Positions 9,331 to 18,023 of a DNA stretch of 60,813 nt are shown here, piece by piece. Every line of letters begins with the position of its first letter. Position 1 is the stretch's first letter. The notes below the pieces were generated by a model. The model did no database searches and was not told where the DNA came from. It saw nothing but the letters and a program-made list of their open reading frames with translations. Location of the stretch: positions 1 to 60,813 of the forward strand of contig NZ_JAFFZS010000043.1 of the NCBI RefSeq assembly GCF_016921115.1, read 5' to 3'. The position numbers and the translations under genes are program-made. The stretch is from Streptomyces actuosus. GTDB lineage: Bacteria > Actinomycetota > Actinomycetes > Streptomycetales > Streptomycetaceae.

Positions 9331-10521
9331 ATGAGGGCAGTGACGTGGCAGGGCAGGCGGGACGTGCGCGTCGAGAACGTACCCGATCCGAGGATCGAGG
9401 AGCCGACGGATGCCGTCATCAGGGTCACCTCCAGCGGACTGTGCGGCTCCGACCTGCACCTGTACGAGGTCCTGACGGCATTCATGACACCGGGCGACAT
9501 CCTCGGGCACGAGCCCATCGGCGTCGTGGAGGAGGTCGGCGCGGGCGTGCCCGACCTCGCGGCGGGCGACCGGGTGGTCGTTCCCTTCCAGATCGCCTGC
9601 GGCGACTGCTGGATGTGCCTGAACGGGCTGCCCACCCAGTGCGAGACCACCCAGGTCGCCGGTGAGGGCATGGGCGCCGCCCTGTTCGGCTACACCCGCC
9701 TGTACGGCGCCGTACCGGGCGCCCAGGCGGAGTACCTGCGCGTCCCGCAGGCGCAGTTCGGCCCCATCAAGATCCCCGACGGACCGCCCGACGACCGGTT
9801 CGTCTACCTCTCCGACGTGCTGCCCACGGCCTGGCAGGCGGTCGCCTACGCGGACGTGCCCCGAGGCGGCAGCGTGGCCGTCCTCGGCCTCGGACCGATC
9901 GGAGACATGGCCTGCCGTGTGGCCCGGATGCGCGGTGCCGGGCGGGTGCTCGGCGTCGACCTGGTGCCCGAGCGGCTGGACCGGGCACGCGAGCGGGGCG
10001 TCGAGACGTTCGACCTCAGGAACTTCGACAGCGAGAAGGAACTGGTCACCGCGATCCGGGACGAGACCGACGGCCGGGGACCGGACGCCGTGATCGACGC
10101 CGTCGGTACCGAGGCCCACGGCAGTGCGGCGGCCCGCCTGGCCCAGCAGGCCGCCTCGATCCTGCCCCGGAGGATCGGCGGTCCGCTCGCGGAGCACTTC
10201 AGCGTCGACCGGCTCGCCGCCCTGCACACCGCCATCGACCTGGTGCGCCGCGGTGGCACGCTCTCCCTGATCGGCGTGTACGGCGGCACGGCCGACCCGC
10301 TGCCGCTGCTCACCATGTTCGACAAGCAGATCCAGATCCGCATGGGTCAGGCCAACGTGCGCCGCTGGAGCGACGAGATCCTGCCCCACCTCACCGACGA
10401 GGACCCGCTCGGGGTCGACGACTTCGCCACCCACCGGCTGCCCCTGGACGAGGCCCCGCACGCCTACGAGATGTTCCAGCGCAAGCAGGACGGCGCGGTG
10501 AAGGTGCTGCTGAAGCCGTGA
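9331..10521 (+). CDS. Zinc-dependent alcohol dehydrogenase (MDR family)
   Basis: 396 residues. Catalytic zinc ligands are visible as Cys in SSGLCGSDLH and His-Glu in LGHEPIG. A structural zinc lobe is present with four Cys in ACGDCWMCLNGLPTQC. The NAD(P)-binding Rossmann motif is VLGLGPIG, followed by an acidic Asp in GVDLVPERLDRA that favours NAD. Overall it resembles the formaldehyde-dismutase/threonine-dehydrogenase branch. ATG 9331 is preceded by GAGGAGCGGG. The substrate is not determined by sequence. The gene stands alone and ends at a perfect palindromic terminator shared with the ligase gene. Confidence 0.9.
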   Translation: MRAVTWQGRRDVRVENVPDPRIEEPTDAVIRVTSSGLCGSDLHLYEVLTAFMTPGDILGHEPIGVVEEVGAGVPDLAAGDRVVVPFQIACGDCWMCLNGLPTQCETTQVAGEGMGAALFGYTRLYGAVPGAQAEYLRVPQAQFGPIKIPDGPPDDRFVYLSDVLPTAWQAVAYADVPRGGSVAVLGLGPIGDMACRVARMRGAGRVLGVDLVPERLDRARERGVETFDLRNFDSEKELVTAIRDETDGRGPDAVIDAVGTEAHGSAAARLAQQAASILPRRIGGPLAEHFSVDRLAALHTAIDLVRRGGTLSLIGVYGGTADPLPLLTMFDKQIQIRMGQANVRRWSDEILPHLTDEDPLGVDDFATHRLPLDEAPHAYEMFQRKQDGAVKVLLKP

Positions 10522-10562
10522 GGCCGCCGGACCGGCCTCGCCGGCGACCGTCCCCGTGCGAG

Positions 10563-10588
10563 CGCATCGGCGGGGCCCCGCCGATGCG
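10563..10588. terminator. Perfect 26-bp palindrome between convergent genes
   Basis: The two 13-bp arms (CGCATCGGCGGGG and its exact complement) abut without a spacer. They lie midway between the stops of the alcohol dehydrogenase and DNA ligase genes, so the structure is probably a bidirectional terminator. Confidence 0.75.
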
Positions 10589-10603
10589 GAGACGAGCCGC
10601 GCC

Positions 10604-11674
10604 TCAGGCGCCGGAGCCCAGCACCTCCGCCAGGTCGTAGCGCACCGGCTCGTCCAACTGCCCGTAGGTGCAGCTCTGCGGGGTGCGGTCGGGACGCCAG
10701 CGGCGGAAACGGGCCGTGTGCCGGAAGCGGACGCCGTTCTCCATGTGGTCGTACGCCACCTCGGCCACCCGCTCCGGGCGCAACGCCACCCATGACAGGT
10801 CCTTCTTGCCCGACCAGCGGCTCGGCGCCCCCGGCAGGCGGGCCCGCTCGTGGGCGGCCTCCTCCGACCAGGCCGCCCACGGATGGCCCGTCACGTCGCC
10901 CATCCGCATCGGCTCCAGTTCCTCTACCAGCTCGGCGCGCTTCCTCATCGGGAACGCCGCCGACACGCCGACGTGCTGGAGCGCGCCCCGCTCGTCGTAC
11001 AGGCCGAGCAGCAGGGAACCGACCACCGGGCCGGACTTGTGGAAGCGGTATCCCGCGACGACCACGTCCGCCGTGCGCTCGTGCTTGATCTTGAACATGG
11101 CGCGCTCGTCCTGGCGGTAGCGCAGCGTGAGCGGCTTGGCGATCACGCCGTCGAGCCCGGCACCCTCGAACTGCTCGAACCAGTGCTGTGCCTCGTCGAT
11201 GTCGGTGGTCGCCGGAGCCACGTGCACCGGAGGCGCGACCGCGTCGAGCGCCCGGGTCAGCAGGGCCCGCCGGTCGGTCAGCGGCAGATCGAGAAGGGAC
11301 TCGTCGCCGAGCGCCAGCAGGTCGAAGGCGACGAAGGACGCCGGGGTCCGCTCCGCGAGGGTCCGCACGCGGGAGTCGGCGGGGTGGATGCGCTCGGTGA
11401 GCGCGTCGAAGTCCAGGTGCCCGTCCCGGGCGATCACGATCTCCCCGTCCAGCACGCAGCGCGTCGGCACCCGCTCCGCCAGCGCCGCCACCAGCTCCGG
11501 AAAGTACCTGGTCAGCGGCTTGCCGGTGCGGCTGCCGAGTTCCACCTCCGCGCCGTCGCGGAACACGATCGCGCGGAACCCGTCCCACTTGGCCTCGTAC
11601 TGCATGCCCGGTGGGATCTTCGCCACCGACTTGGCGAGCATCGGCTTCACGGGCGGCATCACCGGCAGATCCAT
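10604..11674 (-). CDS. ATP-dependent DNA ligase, LigC type
   Basis: 356 residues from ATG 11674; an ATG eight codons upstream (11698) is also possible. Motif I is YEAKWDGFRA, with the nucleotidyl-accepting Lys29 (KxDG). Further ligase motifs are SRTGKPLTRYFPE, LDGEIVI, FVAFDLLAL, GLDGVIAK and MFKIKHERTADVVV. An OB-fold domain follows (VGSLLLGLYDERGALQHVGV...). The size and lack of polymerase or nuclease domains fit the stand-alone LigC ligases of actinobacteria, used in end joining and in short-patch repair. A LigD-type polymerase domain gene lies divergently 576 bp away, so the two enzymes probably act together. No Ku gene is in the window. Confidence 0.92.
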   Translation of the reverse strand: MDLPVMPPVKPMLAKSVAKIPPGMQYEAKWDGFRAIVFRDGAEVELGSRTGKPLTRYFPELVAALAERVPTRCVLDGEIVIARDGHLDFDALTERIHPADSRVRTLAERTPASFVAFDLLALGDESLLDLPLTDRRALLTRALDAVAPPVHVAPATTDIDEAQHWFEQFEGAGLDGVIAKPLTLRYRQDERAMFKIKHERTADVVVAGYRFHKSGPVVGSLLLGLYDERGALQHVGVSAAFPMRKRAELVEELEPMRMGDVTGHPWAAWSEEAAHERARLPGAPSRWSGKKDLSWVALRPERVAEVAYDHMENGVRFRHTARFRRWRPDRTPQSCTYGQLDEPVRYDLAEVLGSGA

Positions 11675-12250
11675 CCTCCGACTGTACGAGTCGTCCATGG
11701 CGTCCGCACGGCACCTGTTTCGTCCGGCGGACACGCTCTTCCTGCGGCTGTTCCGTCGTCCGACGGCCGGACCGTGTGGGACGCGGCCCAGGTCAGCACC
11801 CCCGGCGTCCAGGGGCCCAGGAGCCGGGCGACCGCTCCACGTGGAGGAAGTGCCGCCTTGTCGGGGGGGCGGCCCCTCGGCAAGGCGGGGGCGGCGGGGT
11901 GGGAGGTCATGGAGCCGAGTCCTCCGGCAGGAGCCCGACCGCTGCAGCCGTGTCGCATCCCTCAGTGGCCTGAACGGCCCCTCGACGCCGGCGTCGTCGA
12001 CCAGCAGTGCCACCGTGCCGGGTTGTCGCGCAGCCCCTCCGGAGCCGGATCTTCGTCCGGCGGCTGCCGCACCCGTCGGCCGGCACGCGCCGGGGCGCGA
12101 CATCGCGTGAGTGGCGCAGGAGAGGATCAGCCGCAATGGCACATCATATGCTCTTGCGCGATGTGCCGCAGGCCCGTGCGCCGACTGTGCCCCCATAGGG
12201 CGGCGTGAGCCCGGTGTGCGAGGTGTACGGGGTACGCCTACCGTGGCCGC
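11675..12250. other. Divergent region between ligase and polymerase genes
   Basis: 576 bp with no convincing gene. A 7-bp inverted repeat, GCACATC (12139-12145) with GATGTGC (12160-12166), lies in a locally AT-richer stretch that also holds a 20-codon open frame starting at ATG 12136 (MAHHMLLRDVPQ...). TACCGT at 12238-12243 sits 7 bases before the polymerase ATG and could be the -10 of a leaderless transcript. Confidence 0.4.
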
Positions 12251-13282
12251 ATGGGTGACGCGGTGGAACTGGAGGCGGGCGGCCGGACGGTGCGGCTGTC
12301 CCATCCGGACAGGGTCTACTTCCCGGAGCGCGGCTACACCAAGCTGGACCTCGCGCGGTACTACCTGGCCGTCGGGCCGGGCATCCTGCGGGCCCTGCGC
12401 GACCGGCCCACCACCCTGGAGCGCCATCCCGAAGGCGTCACCGGCGAGTGGTTCTTCCAGAAACGGGCCCCGAAGCACATGCCCGACTGGATCCCCACCG
12501 CACACATCACCTTTCCCAGCGGTCGCAGTGCCGACGAGATGTGTCCGACGGAGGAGGCCGCCGTCGTGTGGGCCGCCCAGTACGGCACCCTCACCTTCCA
12601 CCCCTGGCCGGTGCGCCGCGCCGACGTCGACCGGCCCGACGAGCTCCGCATCGACCTGGACCCGCAGCCCGGCACCGAGTACGCCGACGCCGTCCACGCC
12701 ACCGGTGAACTGCGAGCCATCCTGGAGGAGTTCGGCGGCCTGCGGGGCTGGCCCAAGACGTCCGGGGGACGCGGCCTGCACGTCTTCGTGCCGATCGAGC
12801 CGCGCTGGACCTTCACGCAGGTCCGCCGGGCCGCCATCGCGGTGGGACGGGAGCTGGAACGGCGCATGCCGGACCGGGTCACGACCAGGTGGTGGAAGGA
12901 GGAACGGGGCGAGAAGATCTTCGTGGACTACAACCAGACCGCGCGGGACCGCACCATCGCCTCCGCCTACTCCGTACGCCCCCACCCGCACGCCCCGGTC
13001 TCCGCACCCCTGCGCTGGGACGAGGTCGACGACGCCCACCCCCGCGACTTCGACCTCGCCACCATGCCCGTGCGCTTCGCCGAACTGGGCGACGTCCACG
13101 CCGACATGGACGACCACCGCTTCCACCTGGACGCCCTGCTCGAACTGGCCGCCAAGGACGAACGCGACCACGGACTGGGGGATCTGCCCTATCCGCCCGA
13201 GTACCCGAAGATGCCGGGCGAGCCGAAGCGGGTGCAGCCCAGCAGGGCCAAGCAGGAAAAGCCGGCGGCCGGTGGATCATGA
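12251..13282 (+). CDS. LigD-type polymerase/primase domain protein (PolDom)
   Basis: 343 residues, the length of a stand-alone LigD polymerase domain of the archaeo-eukaryotic primase superfamily. Visible motifs are the catalytic Asp pair in RIDLDPQPGTEY, the SGGRGLHVFVPI nucleotide-binding loop with its His, and VDYNQTARDRTIASAYSVRP near the end. The N-terminus (LSHPDRVYFPERGYTKLDLARYY) is typical. Such enzymes add ribonucleotides or fill gaps during non-homologous end joining and pair with LigC ligases. The ATG is probably used without a ribosome site (TACCGT 7 bases upstream suggests a leaderless mRNA). The gene ends 4 bp before the ornithine cyclodeaminase homologue. Confidence 0.92.
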   Translation: MGDAVELEAGGRTVRLSHPDRVYFPERGYTKLDLARYYLAVGPGILRALRDRPTTLERHPEGVTGEWFFQKRAPKHMPDWIPTAHITFPSGRSADEMCPTEEAAVVWAAQYGTLTFHPWPVRRADVDRPDELRIDLDPQPGTEYADAVHATGELRAILEEFGGLRGWPKTSGGRGLHVFVPIEPRWTFTQVRRAAIAVGRELERRMPDRVTTRWWKEERGEKIFVDYNQTARDRTIASAYSVRPHPHAPVSAPLRWDEVDDAHPRDFDLATMPVRFAELGDVHADMDDHRFHLDALLELAAKDERDHGLGDLPYPPEYPKMPGEPKRVQPSRAKQEKPAAGGS

Positions 13283-13286
13283 GGGT

Positions 13287-14222
13287 GTGACCCGTGTACT
13301 GACCCGCAGCGATCTCGAATCCCTCCTCGACCCCGCCGCCTGCATCGCCGCGCTGCGCGACGGCTTCGACCGCGCCGGCGAATCCGGCCTCCCGGGCCGG
13401 CGGATCCGCACCGACCTGCCGTTCCCCGGCACCGCGACCGCCCTGATCCCCGGCCTGCTGCCCGGGATCGAGGCCTACACGGTCAAGGTCAACGCCAAGT
13501 TCCCCGGCGCACAGCCCGCGTTGCGCGGTGTCATCTGCCTGCACAGCGGGCGCGACGGGGAGTTGCTCGCGCTGCTGGACTCCGCCACGGTCACCGCGTG
13601 GCGCACGGGACTCGCGGCGGCGCTGGGTACGGCCGTCCTGGCCGGTGCATCGGAACGCCTCGGGGTGGTCGGCACGGGGGCGCAGGCCGAGCTGATGCTG
13701 CGGGGGCTGGCCGTGCTGCGGCCGTGGCGCGACCTCGTGGTCCACGACAGCGACGCGGAGCGGGCCGCGGCGTTCGCCGCCCGCCACCGCGGGCGGGCAA
13801 CGGACTCGGCGGCCGCGGTCGCCGCGGCGGCGGACACCGTGCTCCTGGCCACCTGGTCGCGCGAGCCGCTGCTGCGCCTGGCGGACACCCGGCCGGGGCA
13901 GCACTTCACGAGTCTGGGGGCCGACGAGCCGGGCAAGCAGGAACTCGCCGCCGACCTGCTGGCCGCCGGGCTCCTCGTCGTCGACGACCGCGACCTGGCC
14001 GCGCGGACCGGTGCGCCGGCGGCGGCGGGTCTGCCGGCGTCTGCCGCTGCCGCCACCCTCGCCGAGGTGCTGCGGGGCGAACACCCGGGCCGTACCGGCC
14101 CCGCCACCCGCACGGTCTACGCCCCTGTCGGCCTGCCCTGGCAGGATCTCGCCCTGGCATGGGCGGCGTACCAGCGGGCCGAGCGGGACCAGGTGGGGAG
14201 CCGGGTGGACCTGCTGGGCTGA
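13287..14222 (+). CDS. Ornithine cyclodeaminase / mu-crystallin family protein
   Basis: 311 residues from GTG 13287. It has the OCD/mu-crystallin layout: an N-terminal substrate region (LTRSDLESLLDPAACI...), an active-site-like KVNAKFPG segment, LLDSATVTAWRTGL, and a Rossmann site GVVGTGAQAELMLRGL, followed by TSLGADEPGKQEL. Family members reduce imines or deaminate amino acids with NAD(P), including ornithine cyclodeaminases, ketimine reductases and alanine dehydrogenases. The specific reaction cannot be assigned. The start lies 4 bp after the polymerase stop, so the two are probably co-transcribed although no functional link is obvious. Confidence 0.85.
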   Translation: MTRVLTRSDLESLLDPAACIAALRDGFDRAGESGLPGRRIRTDLPFPGTATALIPGLLPGIEAYTVKVNAKFPGAQPALRGVICLHSGRDGELLALLDSATVTAWRTGLAAALGTAVLAGASERLGVVGTGAQAELMLRGLAVLRPWRDLVVHDSDAERAAAFAARHRGRATDSAAAVAAAADTVLLATWSREPLLRLADTRPGQHFTSLGADEPGKQELAADLLAAGLLVVDDRDLAARTGAPAAAGLPASAAAATLAEVLRGEHPGRTGPATRTVYAPVGLPWQDLALAWAAYQRAERDQVGSRVDLLG

Positions 14223-14229
14223 GCCCCGC

Positions 14230-15015
14230 TCACTCCTGCGGCGACGCGATCCTGATCACCGCGAAGCGGGCGCCGTACGGGTCGGCCAGCTTCGCGACAC
14301 GGCCGACGCTCTCGATGTCGGTGGGCTGCATCCGGACCGTGCCGCCCAGCTCCCGCGCCGTGGCCACGACGCCGTCCGGGTCCGGTACCTCGAAGTACGG
14401 CAGCCAGTACGCGTCCGGTTCCGACGGGTCGTCGGCCAGCGGGACGAACCCGCCGAACATGGAGTCCTGTCCGCCCCCGGCCGGATTGACGCACGTGTAG
14501 GTGCCGCCGGGGAACGGCACCGCCGAGGTCTCCAGCCCCAGTGCCGCACGGTAGAAGGCCGCGGCGGCGGCGATGTCCGGCGTGTACAGCTCGACCCAGC
14601 GCAGCGAACCCGGAACGCCGGCCACGTCGACGCCCTTGGTCCGCCCGGGTTGCCAGATCCCGAACGGCACGCCCGCCTGGTCGGCCAGGAGCGCCATGCG
14701 GCCCTCTTCCATCACGTCCATGGGCTGCATCAGCACACGGCCGTGCGCCTCCTCGGCGGCCTTGGCCGTCGCCTGTGCGTCGGGGCTCTGGAAGTACACG
14801 GTCCAGGCCGGCGGGCCTTGTTCCGTCGTGGTCTGCATCCCGCCCGCCGCGGTCTTCCCGTCGAGCTGGAAGAAACCGTAGCCGCCGGCCTCCGGGCCCC
14901 CGGACACGAACCGCCAGCCGAAGAGCGCGCCGTAGAAACGGGTGGCGCCCTCGATGTCGGAGGTGCCGACGTCGACCCAGTTCGGCGCGCCGTCGACGAA
15001 TCGATTGGTGAGCAT
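14230..15015 (-). CDS. Two-domain VOC (glyoxalase-like) protein
   Basis: 261 residues from ATG 15015. Two tandem VOC modules: the first begins at NWVDVGTSDIEGATRFYGALFGW and ends near PFGIWQPG, the second begins at WVELYTPDIAAAAAFYRAALG and ends at RFAVIRI. The layout matches Streptomyces VOC proteins often annotated as hydroxylases or glyoxalases. Metal-ligand positions are only partly conserved, so enzymatic activity is uncertain; many such proteins bind small molecules or give drug tolerance. Converges on the OCD-family gene with only 7 bp between the stops. Confidence 0.85.
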   Translation of the reverse strand: MLTNRFVDGAPNWVDVGTSDIEGATRFYGALFGWRFVSGGPEAGGYGFFQLDGKTAAGGMQTTTEQGPPAWTVYFQSPDAQATAKAAEEAHGRVLMQPMDVMEEGRMALLADQAGVPFGIWQPGRTKGVDVAGVPGSLRWVELYTPDIAAAAAFYRAALGLETSAVPFPGGTYTCVNPAGGGQDSMFGGFVPLADDPSEPDAYWLPYFEVPDPDGVVATARELGGTVRMQPTDIESVGRVAKLADPYGARFAVIRIASPQE

Positions 15016-15234
15016 GTTCGCCCTCCCTCTCCTTCGAAGGGATCGCGTTGCCTGCTCTGCCGAGTCTTGCACCGCCCACTGACAGCCGCCGCCGCAACAC
15101 GTCGGCGCGCCGCCGTGCGCGGGGCCCCGCGCCGTCGGCATCATCGACCCGGCGAAGGAGCCCCGGGGCGGCGCTCCCCTCGCGTTGATCATCCGTTGAG
15201 CGAACGTTTTGTGCCGTCGGCGAGGCTCACGGCC

Positions 15235-15483
15235 ATGCACATCGACACGATTCCCGCGCCCGCCGACCCTGCCTGGCAGCAGGAGGCGCTGTGCGCGCAG
15301 ACCGGGGGCGACTTCTTCTTCCCCGAGCCCGGCAGCTCCGTGCGCGAGGCGAAGCGGATCTGCGGTCTGTGCCCCATCCGGTCGGCGTGCCTGGAGTACG
15401 CCCTGGAGCACGACGAGCGCTTCGGCGTCTGGGGCGGCCTCTCCGAGAAGGAGCGCCTGGCGCTGCGGCGCACCGCACGCTGA
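15235..15483 (+). CDS. WhiB-like iron-sulfur regulator
   Basis: 82 residues. The four [4Fe-4S] ligands are Cys20, Cys43, Cys46 and Cys52 (C...CGLCPIRSAC), followed by the GVWGGLSEKER turn that defines Wbl proteins and a basic tail. Wbl proteins bind region 4 of the principal sigma factor and control development, redox and antibiotic responses. It is short, closest in layout to WblE/WblH-type proteins. By its position near ssgD I suspect the S. coelicolor wblH counterpart, but this is from memory. ATG 15235 was chosen because the domain starts immediately after it. Monocistronic. Confidence 0.9.
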   Translation: MHIDTIPAPADPAWQQEALCAQTGGDFFFPEPGSSVREAKRICGLCPIRSACLEYALEHDERFGVWGGLSEKERLALRRTAR

Positions 15484-15937
15484 ACGCCGCACGGCGGACA
15501 AAAACCGCGCCCGGCGCGGCGCGAGAGCCTGTGGGGCGCGACGGGCGGCGTGTCCGGCGGCCCGCTCTCGGAGCACGGCAGGCCTCGGGTCGGGCGCCGC
15601 TGCCCGGCGTGCGGGCCGCTCCCCGGTCCGGGAAGGCGGCCCTCCTGCGGCCCGGCGCGGGCGCAGGGTGGCGGGCCGCCTGTCCTCCCCGGCCCGCGGG
15701 CCGCTCGACGGCGGCCGGGTGAGGACCGGGAGCCGGTGGCACCGGCGGCGAGGGAGGAGGCGTCCCCCCGCGGTGCCGGGGGTGCCGGGCGCCCCTGCCG
15801 GTCGCACGGATCGCCGCTGCTTGCGTGTACGGGGTCCACGGGCCTCACGGGGCTCGCAGGCGCGTCGCGGCCCCCGTGCCGCGCCACACCGTCTCGCGGG
15901 CCTGCCGCGGCCCGCGGTGCGCCTCCGGGGCGTCGCG
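15484..15937. other. Intergenic region with no recognisable content
   Basis: 454 bp between the stop of the WhiB-like gene and the stop of the minus-strand desaturase gene. Open frames cross it on both strands but are Arg/Gly/Pro-rich and lack start signals or domains. I see no RNA gene, clear palindrome or repeat. Confidence 0.5.
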
Positions 15938-16912
15938 TCAGCGGCCGGCGCGCGCGGCCATCCGGGCCTTGCGGGCGGCGAGCCGCTCGTCGAACTTCGT
16001 GGCCTCGGCGTCCAGCCCGCCCATGAACAGACCCAGCTCCTCCTGCGCCTGCAGCCCCTCGGGGCCGAGGCCGTCGATGTCCAGGATCCTCAGGAAGCGC
16101 AGCACCGGCTGGATCACGTCGTCGTGGTGGATGCGCAGGTTGTAGACCTCACCGATCGCCATCTGCGCAGCGGCCCGCTCGAAGCCGGGAATGCCGTGGC
16201 CGGGCATCCGGAAGTTGACGACCACGTCCCGCACGGCCTGCATGGTCGGGTCGGGGGCGATCTCGAAGGCGGCCTTCAGCAGGTTCCGGTAGAAGACCAT
16301 GTGCAGGTTCTCGTCGGTCGCGATGCGGGCCAGCATGCGGTCGCAGACGGGGTCGCCCGACTGGTGGCCGGTGTTGCGGTGCGAGATGCGGGTGGCCAGT
16401 TCCTGGAAGGCGACGTAGGCGACGGAGTGGAGCATCGAGTGCCGGTTGTCGGACTCGAAGCCCTCGCTCATGTGTGCCATACGGAAACGTTCCAGCTCGT
16501 CCGGATCCACGGCCCGGGAGGCCAGCAGGTAGTCCCGCATGACGATGCCGTGCCGGCCCTCCTCGGCGGTCCAGCGGTGCACCCAGGTGCCCCAGGCTCC
16601 GTCGCGGCCGAAGAGGCTGGCGATCTCGTGGTGGTAGCTGGGCAGGTTGTCCTCGGTCAGCAGGTTCACCACGAGAGCGATCCTGCCGATGTCGGTGACC
16701 TTCGACTGCGCCTTGTCCCAGGCCTCGCCGTCCTCGAAGACGCCGGGGAAGTTGCGGCCGTCGCTCCAGGGCACGTACTCGTGTGGCATCCAGTCCTTGG
16801 CCGCCTTGAGGTGACGGTTCAGCTCCTTCTCGACCACTTCCTCCAGTGCGTACAGCAGCCGGGCGTCGGTCCAGCCGGCAGGGCTGCCGAGGTGCGGAGA
16901 GGTGAGCGTCAC
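15938..16912 (-). CDS. Acyl-ACP desaturase (soluble di-iron, DesA family)
   Basis: 324 residues. Di-iron ligands of the stearoyl-ACP desaturase fold are visible: Glu87 in LTEDNLPSYHHE, the EEGRH motif at 117-121 and DENLH at 200-204. The protein inserts a cis double bond into fatty acyl-ACP using O2 and reduced ferredoxin, adjusting membrane fluidity. It is cytoplasmic and lacks membrane helices. ATG 16912. The promoter region carries three tandem palindromes (16977-17020), so a dimeric repressor almost certainly controls it. No regulator gene adjoins. Downstream DDAH is on the same strand but upstream in position, separated by a hairpin. Confidence 0.92.
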   Translation of the reverse strand: MTLTSPHLGSPAGWTDARLLYALEEVVEKELNRHLKAAKDWMPHEYVPWSDGRNFPGVFEDGEAWDKAQSKVTDIGRIALVVNLLTEDNLPSYHHEIASLFGRDGAWGTWVHRWTAEEGRHGIVMRDYLLASRAVDPDELERFRMAHMSEGFESDNRHSMLHSVAYVAFQELATRISHRNTGHQSGDPVCDRMLARIATDENLHMVFYRNLLKAAFEIAPDPTMQAVRDVVVNFRMPGHGIPGFERAAAQMAIGEVYNLRIHHDDVIQPVLRFLRILDIDGLGPEGLQAQEELGLFMGGLDAEATKFDERLAARKARMAARAGR

Positions 16913-16976
16913 GGGGACTCCAGGAGAGGTGGAACGGCAAAACGGAGCGGAAGCGTCCGGCGAGCGGTGCCGGAAC

Positions 16977-17020
16977 CTACGGGATCGTAGGCTACGAGTC
17001 CGTAGGTTACGAAGCCGTAG
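16977..17020. promoter_or_regulatory. Three tandem 14-bp palindromic operators upstream of the desaturase
   Basis: Each element is CTACG-N4-CGTAG (the third starts TTACG): 16977-16990, 16992-17005 and 17007-17020. They repeat with an exact 15-bp period and differ in the central four bases. They lie 65-108 bp upstream of the desaturase ATG. The symmetry and size fit a TetR-family dimer site, by analogy with lipid-responsive repressors of desaturases; the protein is not encoded nearby. Confidence 0.7.
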
Positions 17021-17084
17021 GTTAAGATCCGCGTAAAGATCGCTGATCAGCCAGGGCGGCCGAGGCTGGCACGGGCATGCAGAA

Positions 17085-17114
17085 CAGCCCCAGGACCCGC
17101 AGGTCCCAGGGCTG
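17085..17114 (-). terminator. Hairpin after the DDAH gene
   Basis: Arms 17085-17097 and 17102-17114 pair at 11 of 13 positions around a 4-base loop. It lies just beyond the DDAH stop on the minus strand and upstream of the desaturase promoter, insulating the two. Confidence 0.6.
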
Positions 17115-17135
17115 AACGAGGGAGGGCGTCACTCG

Positions 17136-17912
17136 TCAGGCGTACAGCCCCCGCAGGCGCACCGAGAGGCACGTCACACAGCCTTCGAGCTTCTCGAACT
17201 CGCTGATGTCCACCGGGACCACCTCGAAGCCGAGGTCGGTCAGCAGCTCCGCGGTCTTCGGCGCGCTCGCCGACATCAGCAGCGTGCTGCCGCCGAGCAG
17301 CACCACGTGCGCGCCGGGCTCCTCCGGCACGGCCAGGAACCGCGGGAACAGCGCCGGCCGGTCCACGTGGGGGATGTGCCCGATCACCGTCCCGTCCGGC
17401 AGCGCGGTGACCGCCGACTTCAGGTGCAGCACCCTGCTCACCGGCACGGCGACGACCCGCGCCCCGAGCGGCTCGAGGACGGCCCGCAGCTGCTGCACCC
17501 CGGCCGCGTTGGTCCGGCCGCCCCGGCCGACGTAGATCGTGTCGCCGACCTTGAGCACGTCACCGCCGTCCAGCGTGCCCGGCTCCCAGATCCAATTGAC
17601 CGAGCAGCCCAGCGCGGCCACCGCCTCCTCGACGCCCGCGGTCTCCTCCCGCCGGGACTCGGCGCCCGGCCGGGTGATCAGCGCCACGTTCCGGTACATG
17701 ACCACCGTGTCCTCGACGAACACGGAGTCCGGGCAGTCGTCGGCGGGCTCCACCTCGAAGGTCTCCCAGCCGTGCCCGTGCAGAGCGGCGACGTAGGCCT
17801 CCCACTGCTCGGCGGCCAGCTCCGCATCGACCTTCTCCCGCTCCCTGTGCGTCACCAGGCCTTCGGCGAGGCGGGGGCCGGGGCGGCGGACGAGGGCCTT
17901 CTTGCTGGGCAC
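17136..17912 (-). CDS. Dimethylarginine dimethylaminohydrolase (DDAH) family
   Basis: 258 residues. GTG 17912 is chosen because GGAGG lies 7 bases upstream and the protein family begins here. This is a pentein-fold amidinohydrolase: CPDSVFVEDTVVMY with the substrate-binding acidic residues, the catalytic His163 in VLHLKSAV, and the nucleophile Cys248 in EGCVTCLSVR near the C-terminus. DDAH hydrolyses N-omega-methylated arginines to citrulline plus methylamines; close relatives hydrolyse arginine, so exact specificity is inferred from the family. Monocistronic, between two hairpins. Confidence 0.88.
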   Translation of the reverse strand: MPSKKALVRRPGPRLAEGLVTHREREKVDAELAAEQWEAYVAALHGHGWETFEVEPADDCPDSVFVEDTVVMYRNVALITRPGAESRREETAGVEEAVAALGCSVNWIWEPGTLDGGDVLKVGDTIYVGRGGRTNAAGVQQLRAVLEPLGARVVAVPVSRVLHLKSAVTALPDGTVIGHIPHVDRPALFPRFLAVPEEPGAHVVLLGGSTLLMSASAPKTAELLTDLGFEVVPVDISEFEKLEGCVTCLSVRLRGLYA

Positions 17913-17979
17913 GAGGTGGCCTCCGGATCGGCGGGCAGGTCTCCGCACCCATGATGCGGCACCGGTGGGCCGGCGCGCA

Positions 17980-18003
17980 GGCCGGGCCCGCGGGGGCCCG
18001 GCC
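17980..18003 (-). terminator. Hairpin after the first ABC-F gene
   Basis: Perfect 10-bp arms (17980-17989 and 17994-18003) with a GCGG loop, 20 bp beyond the stop of the minus-strand ABC-F gene. It separates that transcript from DDAH. Confidence 0.65.
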
Positions 18004-18023
18004 GACGCCGTCGGCCTGCACGG

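Noticed and set aside
11800..12100. Minus-strand stretch translating to GTVALLVDDAGVEGPF as a gene fragment
   Set aside because: Looks protein-like over ~16 residues only; no family recognised and no frame boundaries.
12007..12198. Short gene upstream of the LigD-type polymerase gene
   Set aside because: No ribosome site and composition unlike neighbouring proteins; only the last 20 codons fall in an AT-richer stretch, which looks more like a regulatory region.
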